Positions 1-8,871 of a stretch of DNA of 64,000 nt are shown here, one piece after another. Positions within the stretch are counted from its first letter, which is position 1. Every line of letters starts with the position of its first letter. The notes below the pieces were generated by a model. That model did no database searches. It saw only the letters and a program-made list of their open reading frames with translations, and was not told where the DNA came from. This DNA is from Devosia oryzisoli (GTDB lineage: Bacteria > Pseudomonadota > Alphaproteobacteria > Rhizobiales > Devosiaceae), in the NCBI RefSeq assembly GCF_014837245.1, contig NZ_JACYFU010000004.1:296577-360576 (forward strand), in the 5' to 3' direction. The position numbers and the translations under genes were made by a program.

Positions 1-159
1 CTGCTCAAGCTCGATACCGGCACGGTGATCGAACTGGACCGCCAGGTGGGGGAAGCGGTGGAAATCTTCATCAACGACCGCCTCGTCGCGCGTGGAGAAA
101 TCGTGCTGGTCGAGGACCGGCTCGGCGTCACCATGACCGAAATCATCAAGCCGCAATAA
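1..159 (+). CDS. fliN: Flagellar motor switch protein FliN, C-terminal part (cut by window edge)
   Basis: The window opens inside a reading frame that ends with TAA at 157-159 and encodes the last 52 residues of a SpoA/FliN-type domain. The pattern LLKLDTGTVIELDR, then INDRLVARGEIVLVEDRLGV, then TEII, is typical of the FliN C-terminus. FliN forms the cytoplasmic C-ring with FliG and FliM, which switches flagellar rotation and docks the export ATPase complex. The next gene starts 15 bp downstream behind a GGAGGG ribosome site, so it probably belongs to the same operon. The N-terminus lies outside the window. Confidence 0.85.
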   Translation: MLKLDTGTVIELDRQVGEAVEIFINDRLVARGEIVLVEDRLGVTMTEIIKPQ

Positions 160-174
160 GGAGGGAGAAAACCC

Positions 175-1542
175 ATGCGCCTCCTGATCATCGGAGCTCT
201 CGAAGGCCAGCTCTCCACCGCCACCAAGATGGCGATGGATGGCGGCGCCAAAGTGGCACACGCACCCTCCATCGAAATCGGCCTCGCCTCCCTTCGCGCC
301 GGCAAGGGCGCCGACCTGCTGCTGGTCGATGTGATGATGGACATCGCCGCCCTGATCGCCGGGCTCGAAGCCGAGCGCATCGCGGTGCCGGTCGTGGCCT
401 GCGGCGTCGAGACCAATGCCGCGGCCGCCGTCAACGCCATCCGGGCGGGAGCCAAGGAATACATCCCCCTGCCGCCCGATGCCGAGCTCATCTCGGCCGT
501 CATTGCTGCCGTGGCGCGGGAAAGCTCGGACTTCCTCTATCGTGACCCGGCCATGGAGCGCGTCGTCCGCATGGCCGAACAGGTCGCTGGTTCCGAGGCA
601 TCCATCCTCATCACCGGCGAAAGCGGCACCGGCAAGGAAGTCGTCGCCAAATACGTGCATGCGCGCTCCAAGCGGGCGAGCAAACCCTTCATTTCGGTCA
701 ACTGCGCCGCCATCCCCGAAGCGCTGCTCGAAAGCGAACTGTTCGGCCACGAGAAAGGCGCCTTCACCGGCGCCATCGCGCGCCGCATAGGCAAGTTCGA
801 GGAAGCCTCGGGCGGCACGCTGTTGCTCGACGAAATCTCCGAGATGGACGTGCGGCTGCAGGCCAAGCTGCTGCGCGCCATCCAGGAGCGTGTCATCGAC
901 CGCGTCGGTGGCACCAAGCCGGTTCCGGTGGACATCCGCATTCTGGCCACTTCGAACCGCAACCTGAACGAGGCGGTGCGCGAGGGCAGCTTCCGCGAGG
1001 ATCTGCTCTTCCGCCTCAACGTGGTCAATCTCAAATTGCCCGCGTTGCGCGACCGCCCCGGCGACATCATCGCGCTTTCCGAGCATTTCGTGGCCAAGTA
1101 TGCCAAGGCCAATGGCATCCCGCCCCGCGAACTGTCTCGGGAAGCGCGCGAGGCGCTCGTCAAGGCGCCCTGGCCGGGCAATGTCCGCGAACTGGAAAAC
1201 ACACTGCACCGGGCCGTGCTGTTGTCGTCTGGCGATACCATCGGCCCCGAGGCCATCGTCCTGCCCGATGGCATGGGCCTGGCCGAAGCGGCCCGCGCCA
1301 CCTCTCCAGCTGAAATGGCGGCCCAGACGGCCGAGGCCATGAGCCGCGCCCTGGTCGGCCGTACCGTGGCCGACGTGGAACGCGACTTGATCCTCGACAC
1401 CCTCGATCACACCTTTGGCAACCGGACCCATGCCGCCACCATCCTCGGCATCTCCATCCGGACGCTGCGCAACAAGCTCAACCAGTATGCCGACGAGGGT
1501 GTCGACGTGCCCGAGCCGGGCGAACGGCGTGGCGCTGCGTAA
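175..1542 (+). CDS. flbD: Sigma-54-dependent flagellar regulator, FlbD type
   Basis: This 455-residue protein has three parts. A receiver-like N-terminus (about 1-110) has an Asp at 52 but lacks the usual acidic pair near the start, as in Caulobacter FlbD. The AAA+ domain has Walker A GESGTGKE near residue 148, the sigma-54 contact motif GAFTGA near 197, and a Walker B LLLDEISEMD. The C-terminal helix-turn-helix is of Fis type (THAATILGISIRTLRNKL). FlbD-type proteins activate or repress class III/IV flagellar promoters through RpoN and respond to assembly state rather than classical phosphorylation. The start follows a GGAGGG site. It lies between fliN and flhA, matching the alphaproteobacterial arrangement, with 15 bp between its stop and flhA. 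Confidence 0.9.
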   Translation: MRLLIIGALEGQLSTATKMAMDGGAKVAHAPSIEIGLASLRAGKGADLLLVDVMMDIAALIAGLEAERIAVPVVACGVETNAAAAVNAIRAGAKEYIPLPPDAELISAVIAAVARESSDFLYRDPAMERVVRMAEQVAGSEASILITGESGTGKEVVAKYVHARSKRASKPFISVNCAAIPEALLESELFGHEKGAFTGAIARRIGKFEEASGGTLLLDEISEMDVRLQAKLLRAIQERVIDRVGGTKPVPVDIRILATSNRNLNEAVREGSFREDLLFRLNVVNLKLPALRDRPGDIIALSEHFVAKYAKANGIPPRELSREAREALVKAPWPGNVRELENTLHRAVLLSSGDTIGPEAIVLPDGMGLAEAARATSPAEMAAQTAEAMSRALVGRTVADVERDLILDTLDHTFGNRTHAATILGISIRTLRNKLNQYADEGVDVPEPGERRGAA

Positions 1543-1557
1543 GGGCGTGCACAAGCA

Positions 1558-3681
1558 ATGACCGACGTCCCCTCCTCCCCATCCGGGTTCAAGCTACCCA
1601 GTTTCGGCACGGTGCTGACCACGCTGCGCTCGGGCGATATTGCCCTTGCCACTGGCGTGATGGGGCTGATCGTCATTCTCATCGTCCCCATGCCGCCGAT
1701 CCTGGTGGACATGATGCTGGCGATCTCGATCGTCTTCTCGGTCATGATCCTCATGACCTCGCTGTTCATCCAGAAGCCGCTCGAATTCTCGTCTTTCCCG
1801 ACGGTCCTCCTCATCGCCACCATGTTGCGGCTGGGCCTCAACCTCGCCACCACGCGGCTGATTTTGGGCGAGGGCCATAACGGGACGGCCGCCGCCGGCC
1901 ACGTCATCGAGGCGTTCGGGCAGTTCGTCACGCGCGGCAATTTCGTCATCGGGCTGGTGGTCTTCATCATCCTCGTGATCGTCAACTTCATCGTCATCAC
2001 CAAGGGCTCGGGTCGTATCGCCGAAGTCGCGGCGCGCTTCAGCCTCGACGCCATGCCCGGCAAGCAGATGGCCATCGACGCCGACCTTTCGGCCGGCCTC
2101 ATTGACGAAGCGACGGCCAGGAAGCGCCGGGCCGAACTCGAAGGTGAAAGCGCCTTTTTCGGCAACATGGACGGCGCCAGCAAATTCGTGCGCGGCGATG
2201 CCATCGCCGGCTTGATTATCACCTTCATCAATGTCTCGGCCGGCATACTGATCGGCGTCATGCAGGAAGGACTGACCTTCCAGGAGGCCGGCAACGTCTA
2301 TACCCTACTCACGATCGGCGACGGTCTGGTTTCGCAAATCCCCGCGCTCATCGTATCGACCGCGGCGGGCATTCTGGTGTCGAAATCTGGCGTCACCGGC
2401 GCCGCAGACAAGGCCCTTACGCTGCAGTTCACCGGTTATCCAAAAGCCCTCGGCATGTCTTCGGCCGTCATGGGCGCGCTGGCCCTCCTGCCGGGCATGC
2501 CGCTCATCCCGTTTCTGGCCCTCTCCGGCGGGGTCGGTTACGCGGCCTGGCGGGCCGGCCGGACCAAGGCGGCACGGACCATTGAAGAGGCGGTGAAAAC
2601 CGCTGCCGAAGCCGCGCCGGCCGCGGCAGCACAATCGGCCGAGCCGCCCATCACCGACAGCCTCAAGATCGACGATCTGAAGCTCGAACTGGGCTACGGG
2701 CTCCTCAGCCTCGTCAAGGAAGACGAAACGGGCACCGATCGCCTCACCGAGCAGATCAAGGCCCTGCGCCGCCAGCTCGCGCTCGAGCTCGGCTTCGTCA
2801 TGCCCCCGGTCCGCATTCTCGACAACATGCAGCTCGAGCCCAACGACTACAAGGTGCGCATCAAGGAGGTCGAGGCCGGCCACGGGCAGATCTACGCGAA
2901 CCAGCTCATGGTCATGGACCCTTACGGCAACCAGGTCGACCTGCCGGGCAACCACACCACCGAGCCCACCTTCGGCCTGCCTGCCACATGGATCGATCCG
3001 GCCCTGCGCGACGAGGCGGAACTGCGTGGCCTGTCCATCATCGATCCCTCGACCGTCATTTCCACCCACTTGACGGAAATCCTCAAGGCCAATGTGGCGG
3101 ACCTCCTGAGCTACGCCAACGTGCAGTCCCTGCTCTCGGGCCTGCCCAAGGATCAGCAGAAGCTGGTGGAAGACATCGTGCCGAGCCAGATTTCCGTCTC
3201 GGGTGTGCAGCGGGTGCTCCAGGCGCTCTTGGCCGAGCGCATTTCCATTCGCGACCTCTCAACCATTCTCGAGGGCATTGCCGAGATCGCCGGCAATGGC
3301 CGGTCGGTGCAAACGGTGACCGAGCATGTGCGCTCCCGGCTCGCGCGCCAGATTTGCGCTGCCAACCAGGGGCCGGACGGCACGCTGCCGCTGCTGACGC
3401 TCTCGCCGCAATGGGAACGCGACTTCGCTGAAGCCATGATGGGTGATGGCGAGAACCGGCACCTCGCCATGGCCCCGAGCAAGCTGCAGCAGTTCATTGG
3501 CGCCATCCAGAGCGGCTTTGAACGGGCCGCGCAACAGGGTGAACTGCCGGTGCTGATCACCTCCCCCGGCATTCGCGTCCATGTCCGGTCCATCATCGAG
3601 CGCTTCCGCCCGCAGACCGTGGTCATGAGCCAGAACGAGGTGCATCCGCGCGTCCGCCTCAAGACCGTGGGCAGCATCTAG
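1558..3681 (+). CDS. flhA: Flagellar export gate protein FlhA
   Basis: This 707-residue inner-membrane protein is the normal length for FlhA. The first ~330 residues hold about eight hydrophobic segments and the conserved FHIPEP-family stretch (FSSFPTVLLIATMLRLGLNLATTR). A linker leads to the large cytosolic domain (about 370-707), which forms the nonameric ring that accepts export substrates and chaperones. A charged loop between transmembrane segments (RIAEVAARFSLDAMPGKQMAIDADL) is also typical. It follows flbD by 15 bp and is probably cotranscribed. FlhA acts with FlhB, FliPQR and the FliHIJ ATPase complex; fliJ and fliI lie 3-5 kb downstream on the other strand. Confidence 0.95.
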   Translation: MTDVPSSPSGFKLPSFGTVLTTLRSGDIALATGVMGLIVILIVPMPPILVDMMLAISIVFSVMILMTSLFIQKPLEFSSFPTVLLIATMLRLGLNLATTRLILGEGHNGTAAAGHVIEAFGQFVTRGNFVIGLVVFIILVIVNFIVITKGSGRIAEVAARFSLDAMPGKQMAIDADLSAGLIDEATARKRRAELEGESAFFGNMDGASKFVRGDAIAGLIITFINVSAGILIGVMQEGLTFQEAGNVYTLLTIGDGLVSQIPALIVSTAAGILVSKSGVTGAADKALTLQFTGYPKALGMSSAVMGALALLPGMPLIPFLALSGGVGYAAWRAGRTKAARTIEEAVKTAAEAAPAAAAQSAEPPITDSLKIDDLKLELGYGLLSLVKEDETGTDRLTEQIKALRRQLALELGFVMPPVRILDNMQLEPNDYKVRIKEVEAGHGQIYANQLMVMDPYGNQVDLPGNHTTEPTFGLPATWIDPALRDEAELRGLSIIDPSTVISTHLTEILKANVADLLSYANVQSLLSGLPKDQQKLVEDIVPSQISVSGVQRVLQALLAERISIRDLSTILEGIAEIAGNGRSVQTVTEHVRSRLARQICAANQGPDGTLPLLTLSPQWERDFAEAMMGDGENRHLAMAPSKLQQFIGAIQSGFERAAQQGELPVLITSPGIRVHVRSIIERFRPQTVVMSQNEVHPRVRLKTVGSI

Positions 3682-3732
3682 CGGGCTGGAACTACTCCCA
3701 GCCATGGTCATTCCTCCGCTGGGAGGTGAGCC

Positions 3733-4077
3733 ATGGATGAACCCTGGGTCCTCGAAGAACGCATGTGGAGGGGAGGCGGCGTCGCCTTCGGTGCCGCCAT
3801 GGCTCCCGATTGCCTCATGGCCTTTGCCCCTGTCGGCATCCTGCGCAACCAGGCTATCGTTGAGGGGCTGGAACAGGCCCCGCGCTGGAGCGAAATTCAC
3901 ATGAACCAGCGCATCACCGCCTCGCCCAGCGCAGACACGATGGTGCTCGCCTATCGGGCGACGGCGCGGCGGGAGGGTGCCGAGCCCTACGAGGCTTGGT
4001 GCACGTCCACCTACATCCGCCTCGGCGGACGCTGGAAAATCGTCCAGCATCAGCAGAGCCAGATCCTTCAGGACTGA
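3733..4077 (+). CDS. SnoaL/NTF2-like small protein
   Basis: This 114-residue protein starts after a clear GGGAGGTG ribosome site. The pattern (an N-terminal helix with LEERMW, a middle section on 'hNQRI', and a C-terminal strand pair TSTYIRLGGRWKIVQHQQSQI) resembles the SnoaL/DUF4440 NTF2-like fold, in which a final tryptophan-containing strand closes the cone. No catalytic residues can be assigned. It stands alone 50 bp after flhA in the same direction; a link to flagella is not implied. The family assignment rests on pattern only. Confidence 0.6.
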   Translation: MDEPWVLEERMWRGGGVAFGAAMAPDCLMAFAPVGILRNQAIVEGLEQAPRWSEIHMNQRITASPSADTMVLAYRATARREGAEPYEAWCTSTYIRLGGRWKIVQHQQSQILQD

Positions 4078-4215
4078 GCACGAGAGCGCTCGGTCAGGGC
4101 AACCGCGCGCTGAGAAGCACGAAAGGCGGCCGCTCGAAGCAACATGCCGCAAGGGAGGGCCGACCGCCAGCGACAACGGTGAAGCCGTTGCCCCGGCGGC
4201 TGGCTGCGCCCGTGC

Positions 4216-4410
4216 CTAACCCAGGCCACCCGGTACGACGGGGGGCGGCGTGACGGTCGAGGTTTCTTCGGACGTATCGACGTCCTCCTTCTCAGCCAGT
4301 TCCCGCTCGGCCTGATACCAGAAGTCCTGTTCCCGGCCCTCGGGCTGCCCGGCCTCATCCCAGAGCTGGTAGGCACGGTTGCGAATCTTGTCATTGTCGA
4401 TGTCGTGCAT
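4216..4410 (-). CDS. DUF2934-type small protein
   Basis: This 64-residue protein starts at the ATG at 4408-4410, because a GAGGAGGG ribosome site sits just upstream; the open frame continues to 4506 but that extension lacks one. The N-terminal half (IRNRAYQLWDEAGQPEGREQDFWYQAEREL) matches the DUF2934 signature of small rhizobial proteins. The tail is low-complexity Glu/Thr/Pro. The function of the family is unknown. It lies alone between a + strand SnoaL-like gene and a + strand acetyltransferase. Confidence 0.7.
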   Translation of the reverse strand: MHDIDNDKIRNRAYQLWDEAGQPEGREQDFWYQAERELAEKEDVDTSEETSTVTPPPVVPGGLG

Positions 4411-4572
4411 GATATCCCTCCTCGCATGGATCATGATCAACGCCACGGTGCGAACACGGTTGCCTCGGTATCGAGCGCCGCAAGACGTATCGCCCTGGCC
4501 CCGCAATTGGCGGCCTTAAAAAGGCCGATGCAGGTGATTGAGCCCCGGCAGGGGCAGGGCTAGAACGGTGCC

Positions 4573-5031
4573 ATGCAAGAGCCAGTCATTCTCCCCGTTC
4601 CCGTTTTCTCAACCTTGGCCAATGCGGCCTTTGCGCTTCGCCGCGAAGTCTTCGTCTGGGAACAGAAGGTGCCGCCCGAGGTCGAGCTCGACCACTACGA
4701 TCTTGAGGCCACGCACTTCGCCGCCATTGCGGAAGGTGAAGTGGTCGGAACGCTGCGGCTGGTCTACCTGCGTGAGCACGTCAAGATCGGGCGCGTCGCC
4801 GTACGCCAGCACTTCCGCGGACGGGGCATCGCCAGGAAGATGATCGGCATTGCCATGGATCATGCGCGGGCGCAGGGGCACGACCGCTTCTACCTCGGTG
4901 CGCAATCGGACAAGCTTGAATTCTACCGCAGCCTCGGTTTCGTTCCCTTCGGCCCGGAATTTATCGACGGAGGCATGCCCCACCGGGCCATGCGCGACTA
5001 CGACAAGGATAGCGCCCGGCTCGCCGATTAA
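4573..5031 (+). CDS. GNAT-family N-acetyltransferase
   Basis: This 152-residue protein is a single GNAT domain. The acetyl-CoA binding loop is visible as VRQHFRGRGIARKMI near residues 75-95, preceded by the strand VVGTLRLVYL, and the C-terminal strand pair FYRSLGFVPFGPEFIDGGMPHRAM completes the fold. It resembles the ElaA/YjcF-like subgroup that begins with 'AFALRREVFVWEQKVPPEVELD'. The substrate is unknown. It is monocistronic; about 150 bp further on is a strong terminator that may belong to a separate small RNA. Confidence 0.85.
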   Translation: MQEPVILPVPVFSTLANAAFALRREVFVWEQKVPPEVELDHYDLEATHFAAIAEGEVVGTLRLVYLREHVKIGRVAVRQHFRGRGIARKMIGIAMDHARAQGHDRFYLGAQSDKLEFYRSLGFVPFGPEFIDGGMPHRAMRDYDKDSARLAD

Positions 5032-5084
5032 CACCGCGTTAAGCCGTTAACCCCGTGCCCCTCGCCCATCCTGAAAATTTCACT

Positions 5085-5230
5085 AAAGGTGTGGTCGTGG
5101 CCCACCGCACACCTACCTAGCGCCGGGCCCGCACGGCGCTCCTCGTTGACGCTGCCGAACGACAGGACCCGGTTAACGGGAGGCAAAAAGGAACCGGCGC
5201 TGGCCAAAATCAGCGCCGGTTCCTTTGCTT
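5085..5230 (+). ncRNA. Candidate structured small RNA ending in an intrinsic terminator
   Basis: The 350 bp between the acetyltransferase and the PRC-barrel gene contain three consecutive perfect stems. Stem 1 pairs AGGTGTG (5087-5093) with CACACCT (5108-5114). Stem 2 pairs AGCGCCG (5119-5125) with CGGCGCT (5134-5140). Stem 3 is a 16-bp terminator hairpin (5187-5226) followed by TTTGCTTTT. The terminator is 155 bp from the upstream stop codon and precedes the next gene, so the simplest reading is a free-standing transcript of about 140 nt. I do not recognise the family: it does not look like SRP RNA, tmRNA or RNase P. It could also be a long 3' UTR or an attenuating leader. Confidence 0.4.
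5187..5230 (+). terminator. Strong intrinsic terminator
   Basis: Perfect 16-bp stem: AAAGGAACCGGCGCTG at 5187-5202 pairs with CAGCGCCGGTTCCTTT at 5211-5226, with an 8-nt loop and a T-rich tail. It ends the candidate small RNA. Confidence 0.8.
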
Positions 5231-5382
5231 TTACGGGCCTACGGCCAAAGCAAAAAAAAGCTGCGGAACGGCATCCGTGATCGTGGCGTTGTGATCACAT
5301 GACGGGCCGTACGATGCGCTACCGCCAAGTGTTGCATCGCACGGCCCAGTTCACCGCCAACGATGAACCTATGGAGCTTACA

Positions 5383-6543
5383 ATGATCCGCACGCTTCTG
5401 ACCACTACGGCCATCGCCGTTGTGATGAGCACCAGTGCCTATGCCCAAGACGCGAATACGAACGCTCCGGCCACCACCGAGACCGCGCCTGCGGCCACCG
5501 ATTCGATGGCTCCGGCTGCGGGTTCGACGGATGCCAACGCTTCCACGAACACTGATGCCTCGGCCGGCGCCAGCACGTCCACGGACGCCGCCGCCTCGGA
5601 CAACAACGCCATGGATGCCAATGCCCAGGCGAGCCAGTCTTGGGACATGTCGGCTGGCTACACCCGTGTCGACAGCGACAGCCTTGTCAGCAAGATGATG
5701 GGCATGCCCGTCTATTCGAGCGCCGGTGATGACGCCGAGGAAATCGGTACCATCAATGATCTGGTGCTGGGCGAGAACGGCGAGATCAACGCCGTGGTGA
5801 TTGGCGTGGGTGGCTTCCTCGGCATCGGCGAAAAGAACGTCGCCGTCGATTTTGGCTCGCTCGAGTTCACCATCGCGGCCGACAACACGGAGCGTTGGGT
5901 GCTCCCGACCACGGCAGACGCGCTGAATGCAGCTCCCGAGTTTACCTGGGAAGATGATGAGCCGGCTGACAACATGGCTCCAGCTGCCGACGGCGGCGCG
6001 ATGGCCCCGGCCGCTCCGGCGGCGGATAACGCCATGGCCCCCGCTGCTGATCCCAACGCTGCGCCGGCAGATGCCAATGCGGCTCCGGTCGATCCGAATG
6101 CAGCCCCGGCTGATCCTGCCGCCGCTCCAGATGCGAATGCGGCTCCGGCGGCTGACGACTCCGCTGCGATGGCCCCGGCGGACCAGGACGACAACGGGAT
6201 GCAGCGCGAAGGCTACAACACCATCGAGGTTGACGCCCTGACCGCTGAAAACCTCACCGGCGCCACCGTGATCGGCCCGGACGGCGAGGACATTGCGGAA
6301 GTGGGTGACATCCTTCTCACCCAGGACGGCAAGATCGACGCCATGCTGATCGACTTTGGTGGCTTCCTGGGCATCGGCCAGAAGCGCGTTGCCGTGGCGC
6401 TCGACAATATCGAGTTCGCGGCCAATGAAGACGGCGACATCGTAGTCTACACGAACTTCACCAAGGAGCAGCTCGAGGCCCAGCCCGAGTACAACGAAGA
6501 CACTTATGCCAATGAGCCCAACCAGCGTCTGACGGCCCAGTAA
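5383..6543 (+). CDS. Secreted protein with two PRC-barrel domains
   Basis: I place the start at the ATG at 5383, because GGAG lies 7 nt upstream and the next 22 residues form a clean signal peptide (hydrophobic core LLTTTAIAVVM, cleavage after AYA). Upstream in-frame Mets lack a ribosome site. The mature protein has an Ala/Thr/Asp-rich linker, a first PRC-barrel (about residues 88-165, with GTINDLVLGENGEINAVVIG and GGFLGIGEKNVAV), a Pro/Ala/Asn repeat linker, and a second PRC-barrel (about 275-350, with GGFLGIGQKRVAV). Such periplasmic PRC proteins are common in Hyphomicrobiales; their role is not established. An intrinsic terminator follows 25 bp downstream. Confidence 0.85.
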   Translation: MIRTLLTTTAIAVVMSTSAYAQDANTNAPATTETAPAATDSMAPAAGSTDANASTNTDASAGASTSTDAAASDNNAMDANAQASQSWDMSAGYTRVDSDSLVSKMMGMPVYSSAGDDAEEIGTINDLVLGENGEINAVVIGVGGFLGIGEKNVAVDFGSLEFTIAADNTERWVLPTTADALNAAPEFTWEDDEPADNMAPAADGGAMAPAAPAADNAMAPAADPNAAPADANAAPVDPNAAPADPAAAPDANAAPAADDSAAMAPADQDDNGMQREGYNTIEVDALTAENLTGATVIGPDGEDIAEVGDILLTQDGKIDAMLIDFGGFLGIGQKRVAVALDNIEFAANEDGDIVVYTNFTKEQLEAQPEYNEDTYANEPNQRLTAQ

Positions 6544-6566
6544 GCTCCGCTGGACCGAAATGGAAG

Positions 6567-6590
6567 AGGCCCGCTCCGGCGGGCCTTTTT
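6567..6590 (+). terminator. Intrinsic terminator after the PRC-barrel gene
   Basis: AGGCCCGC pairs with GCGGGCCT around a TCCG loop, followed by a run of T. It lies just before the end of the convergent fliJ gene. Confidence 0.85.
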
Positions 6591-6608
6591 CGTATGCTCT
6601 GGACGCTT

Positions 6609-7025
6609 CTACTGGCCGCTGCGGAACCGCAGCCGGGCAATCTCGTCGTACTCTGACTGCTCGATCTTGTTCTGCTCGTCCTTCTCGCGCTGATGCTCGC
6701 GCTGGTCGAGCAGTTCAACCTTCTTGAGGTCCTCCAGCGCCTCGGCAAGGGCATCCTGCGCGCTTTCGAGCTTGCTCTTCATGTCATTGGCCGAAGCCAG
6801 CAGATTGTCCCGCCGCTGCAGCGCCGCCTTGGCAAAGGTCGAGTAGGCGAAGTGCGCCACGTCCGAAATGCCGGTCTTGGTGTGCTCGATCTCGATCTGC
6901 TGGTCGAGTTCGGTCGCCATGCGCTCGAAGTCGGCGATCATCATCTCGATCTGCACGACCTGACGACGCTTTTCGTCCACCTGGAACTTCTTGAGCCGGA
7001 TGAGGCTCTCGCTGCGCGATTTCAC
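6609..7025 (-). CDS. fliJ: Flagellar export protein FliJ
   Basis: This 138-residue protein is almost wholly alpha-helical, with charged heptads, as expected for the FliJ coiled coil. The start MKSRSESLIRLKKFQVDEKRRQV is the usual FliJ N-terminus, and a basic 'EHQREKDEQNKIEQSEYDEIARLR' region closes the second helix. FliJ sits in the hexameric FliI ATPase as the gamma-like stalk and links it to FlhA, and it recycles export chaperones. It lies 61 bp downstream of fliI in the same direction, so the two probably form an operon. Confidence 0.88.
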   Translation of the reverse strand: MKSRSESLIRLKKFQVDEKRRQVVQIEMMIADFERMATELDQQIEIEHTKTGISDVAHFAYSTFAKAALQRRDNLLASANDMKSKLESAQDALAEALEDLKKVELLDQREHQREKDEQNKIEQSEYDEIARLRFRSGQ

Positions 7026-7086
7026 GACCTGTACTCCTTACACACCAAGTCAGTTCCGGACCGAGCCCGACACCCGGACCCCTCCA

Positions 7087-8424
7087 TCAGTCCCCCGCCT
7101 CCGCGTCGGCGACGATCCCGGCCAGCATCGCATAGCCTTCCCCGATCGACGTCGTCTCTTCCCGCTGCTGGCTCAGAAAAGCTTCCAGCTTCGGGTTGAT
7201 GGCGATGGCGCGGTCCACTTTCGGATCTGACCCTTTCCGGTAAGCCCCCAGCCGGATCAGTTCCTCCATGTCCGAATAAATGGACATGAACTCCCGCGCC
7301 TTGGCCAGGACCGGCCGTACCTCGGCCGGGACGCACCCTGGCATGGTGCGCGAGATGGACCGGAGCACGTTCACGGCGGGGTAGCGCCCCCGCTCGGCAA
7401 TCCCGCGCTCCATCACGATGTGCCCATCGAGAATACCGCGAACGGCATCGGCGATCGGCTCATTGTGATCATCACCTTCCACTAAAACGGTAAAAAGACC
7501 GGTAACGGAGCCGGAGCCGGGAGTGCCCGGGCCGGCCCGCTCCAACAGGCGCGGCAATTCGGTGAAAACCGTCGGCGGATAGCCCTTGGCCGTGGGCGGC
7601 TCGCCGATCGAGAGGCCGATTTCACGCTGGGCCATTGCGAAACGGGTCAGGCTGTCCATCATGCAGAGCACGCGTTTGCCCTGATCGCGGAAGTACTCGG
7701 CCAGCGCCATGGAGATGTACGCCGCCTGGCGCCGCATCAGCGCCGCCTCGTCCGAGGTAGCAACGACAACCACGGCGCGGGCCAGCCCCTCCTCGCCCAG
7801 ATATTCCTGGATGAACTCGTGCACCTCCCGCCCGCGCTCGCCGATCAGCCCGATCACCGACACGTCGACATCGGTATTGCGGGCTAGCATGGACATGAGC
7901 ACCGACTTGCCCACGCCCGATCCTGCAAAGATGCCCATGCGCTGCCCTTCACACAGCGTGGTGAAGGTATTGAGGCACCTTACTCCCAGTTCGATCGGCT
8001 CGCCGACGCGCGTGCGGTCATGCGCCGCCAGGGGGGACTGGCGCAGCGGATAGGACAGCGCGCCGCGCGGCAACGGACCCTTGCCGTCGATGGGTTCGCC
8101 ATTGGCATTGACGACACGCCCCAGCCAGCCTTCCGAGGGATTGACCGAGCCGTCATGGCGCTTGAACACGGCCTTGCACCCCATGCGAACGCCGCTCAAT
8201 TCACCAAACGGCAGGCACAGCGCATGCCCGCTGCGAAAGCCGATGATTTCTGCCACCAACATGCCGCCGTCGCTGGTCTCTATCTCGACGCGGCCGCCGA
8301 TCTTGAGCTCGCGCACAGGCCCCACGACCTCGATGAGAAGACCCTGGACGGACTTCACCCGCCCGAACACCTCGATCTCGTCGATAGCATCGATGGCCGC
8401 GATCAGCGCCTTCATGGGGATCAT
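7087..8424 (-). CDS. fliI: Flagellum-specific export ATPase FliI
   Basis: This protein of about 445 residues belongs to the F1-beta-like FliI/YscN family. The Walker A loop is in [14 protein letters not shown], and the family block [10 protein letters not shown] and the segment [19 protein letters not shown] (Walker B) are visible. It energises early unfolding of flagellar export substrates in the FliHIJ complex. Start choice is uncertain: the open frame begins at 8457, but that Met has no ribosome site. Mets at 8424 and 8415 sit after CAGGGAAA, and I chose 8424. fliJ follows. The upstream side is divergent from ctrA across about 450 bp of regulatory DNA. Confidence 0.93.
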   Translation of the reverse strand: MIPMKALIAAIDAIDEIEVFGRVKSVQGLLIEVVGPVRELKIGGRVEIETSDGGMLVAEIIGFRSGHALCLPFGELSGVRMGCKAVFKRHDGSVNPSEGWLGRVVNANGEPIDGKGPLPRGALSYPLRQSPLAAHDRTRVGEPIELGVRCLNTFTTLCEGQRMGIFAGSGVGKSVLMSMLARNTDVDVSVIGLIGERGREVHEFIQEYLGEEGLARAVVVVATSDEAALMRRQAAYISMALAEYFRDQGKRVLCMMDSLTRFAMAQREIGLSIGEPPTAKGYPPTVFTELPRLLERAGPGTPGSGSVTGLFTVLVEGDDHNEPIADAVRGILDGHIVMERGIAERGRYPAVNVLRSISRTMPGCVPAEVRPVLAKAREFMSIYSDMEELIRLGAYRKGSDPKVDRAIAINPKLEAFLSQQREETTSIGEGYAMLAGIVADAEAGD

Positions 8425-8509
8425 TTTCCCTGCTGACGAACCGGCGAAGCAATGCATCCGCAGGCCGTGACAATGGTTACTCCACAGGCTTAAGAAGGGC
8501 CTATCCCGC

Positions 8510-8636
8510 GAATCACCAGGTAACCCGACGTTAACGCAAAAGCGCTATTTGCGGAGGGTGGTGGACACTATCGGCTACGCGCCTCTCCCGTCCCCCAACC
8601 CCCTCCCTTGCCACAATTGCTTGAGTCCCGAGAGTC
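8510..8636. promoter_or_regulatory. Cluster of GANTC methylation sites in the fliI-ctrA intergenic region
   Basis: GAATC lies at 8510-8514 and GAGTC at 8623-8627 and 8632-8636. GANTC is the target of the alphaproteobacterial cell-cycle methyltransferase CcrM and is read by GcrA. In Caulobacter the methylation state of such a site in a ctrA promoter times its transcription. Three sites within 130 bp upstream of ctrA suggest similar control here; this is inference from position and motif. Confidence 0.45.
8520..8535. promoter_or_regulatory. CtrA-like box between fliI and ctrA
   Basis: GTAA-N7-TTAAC differs by one base from the CtrA consensus TTAA-N7-TTAA(C). Further TTAA half-sites follow at 8639, 8652, 8665, 8684, 8752 and 8762; three of them (8639, 8652, 8665) are spaced exactly 13 bp apart. 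Such boxes would fit CtrA autoregulation or control of fliI. The rest of the 8425-8871 stretch holds no convincing gene. Confidence 0.45.
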
Positions 8637-8871
8637 GCTTAACCGCGCCACTTAATGTATTACCTTAAGAAAAATTGATAGAATTAACCTTTATTTTTCA
8701 ATGACTTAGACTAAATTCATCTTACCTGCGATTGCGTATTGCCTAACCGAATTAAACTTTGTTAACTATTTGGGCTTAGGCTTCAGTCATATCCAGTAGG
8801 GTTGGAGCGATAGAGGCAATTGGCCTTGCTTCTCGCGGGTTCCAGCAGGAACGAATGACAAGGGGAATATA

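Noticed and set aside
2305..3069. Open frames antisense to flhA, flbD, ftsH and glmM of over 200 codons.
   Set aside because: They are shadow frames in GC-rich DNA; each lies under a well-identified gene.
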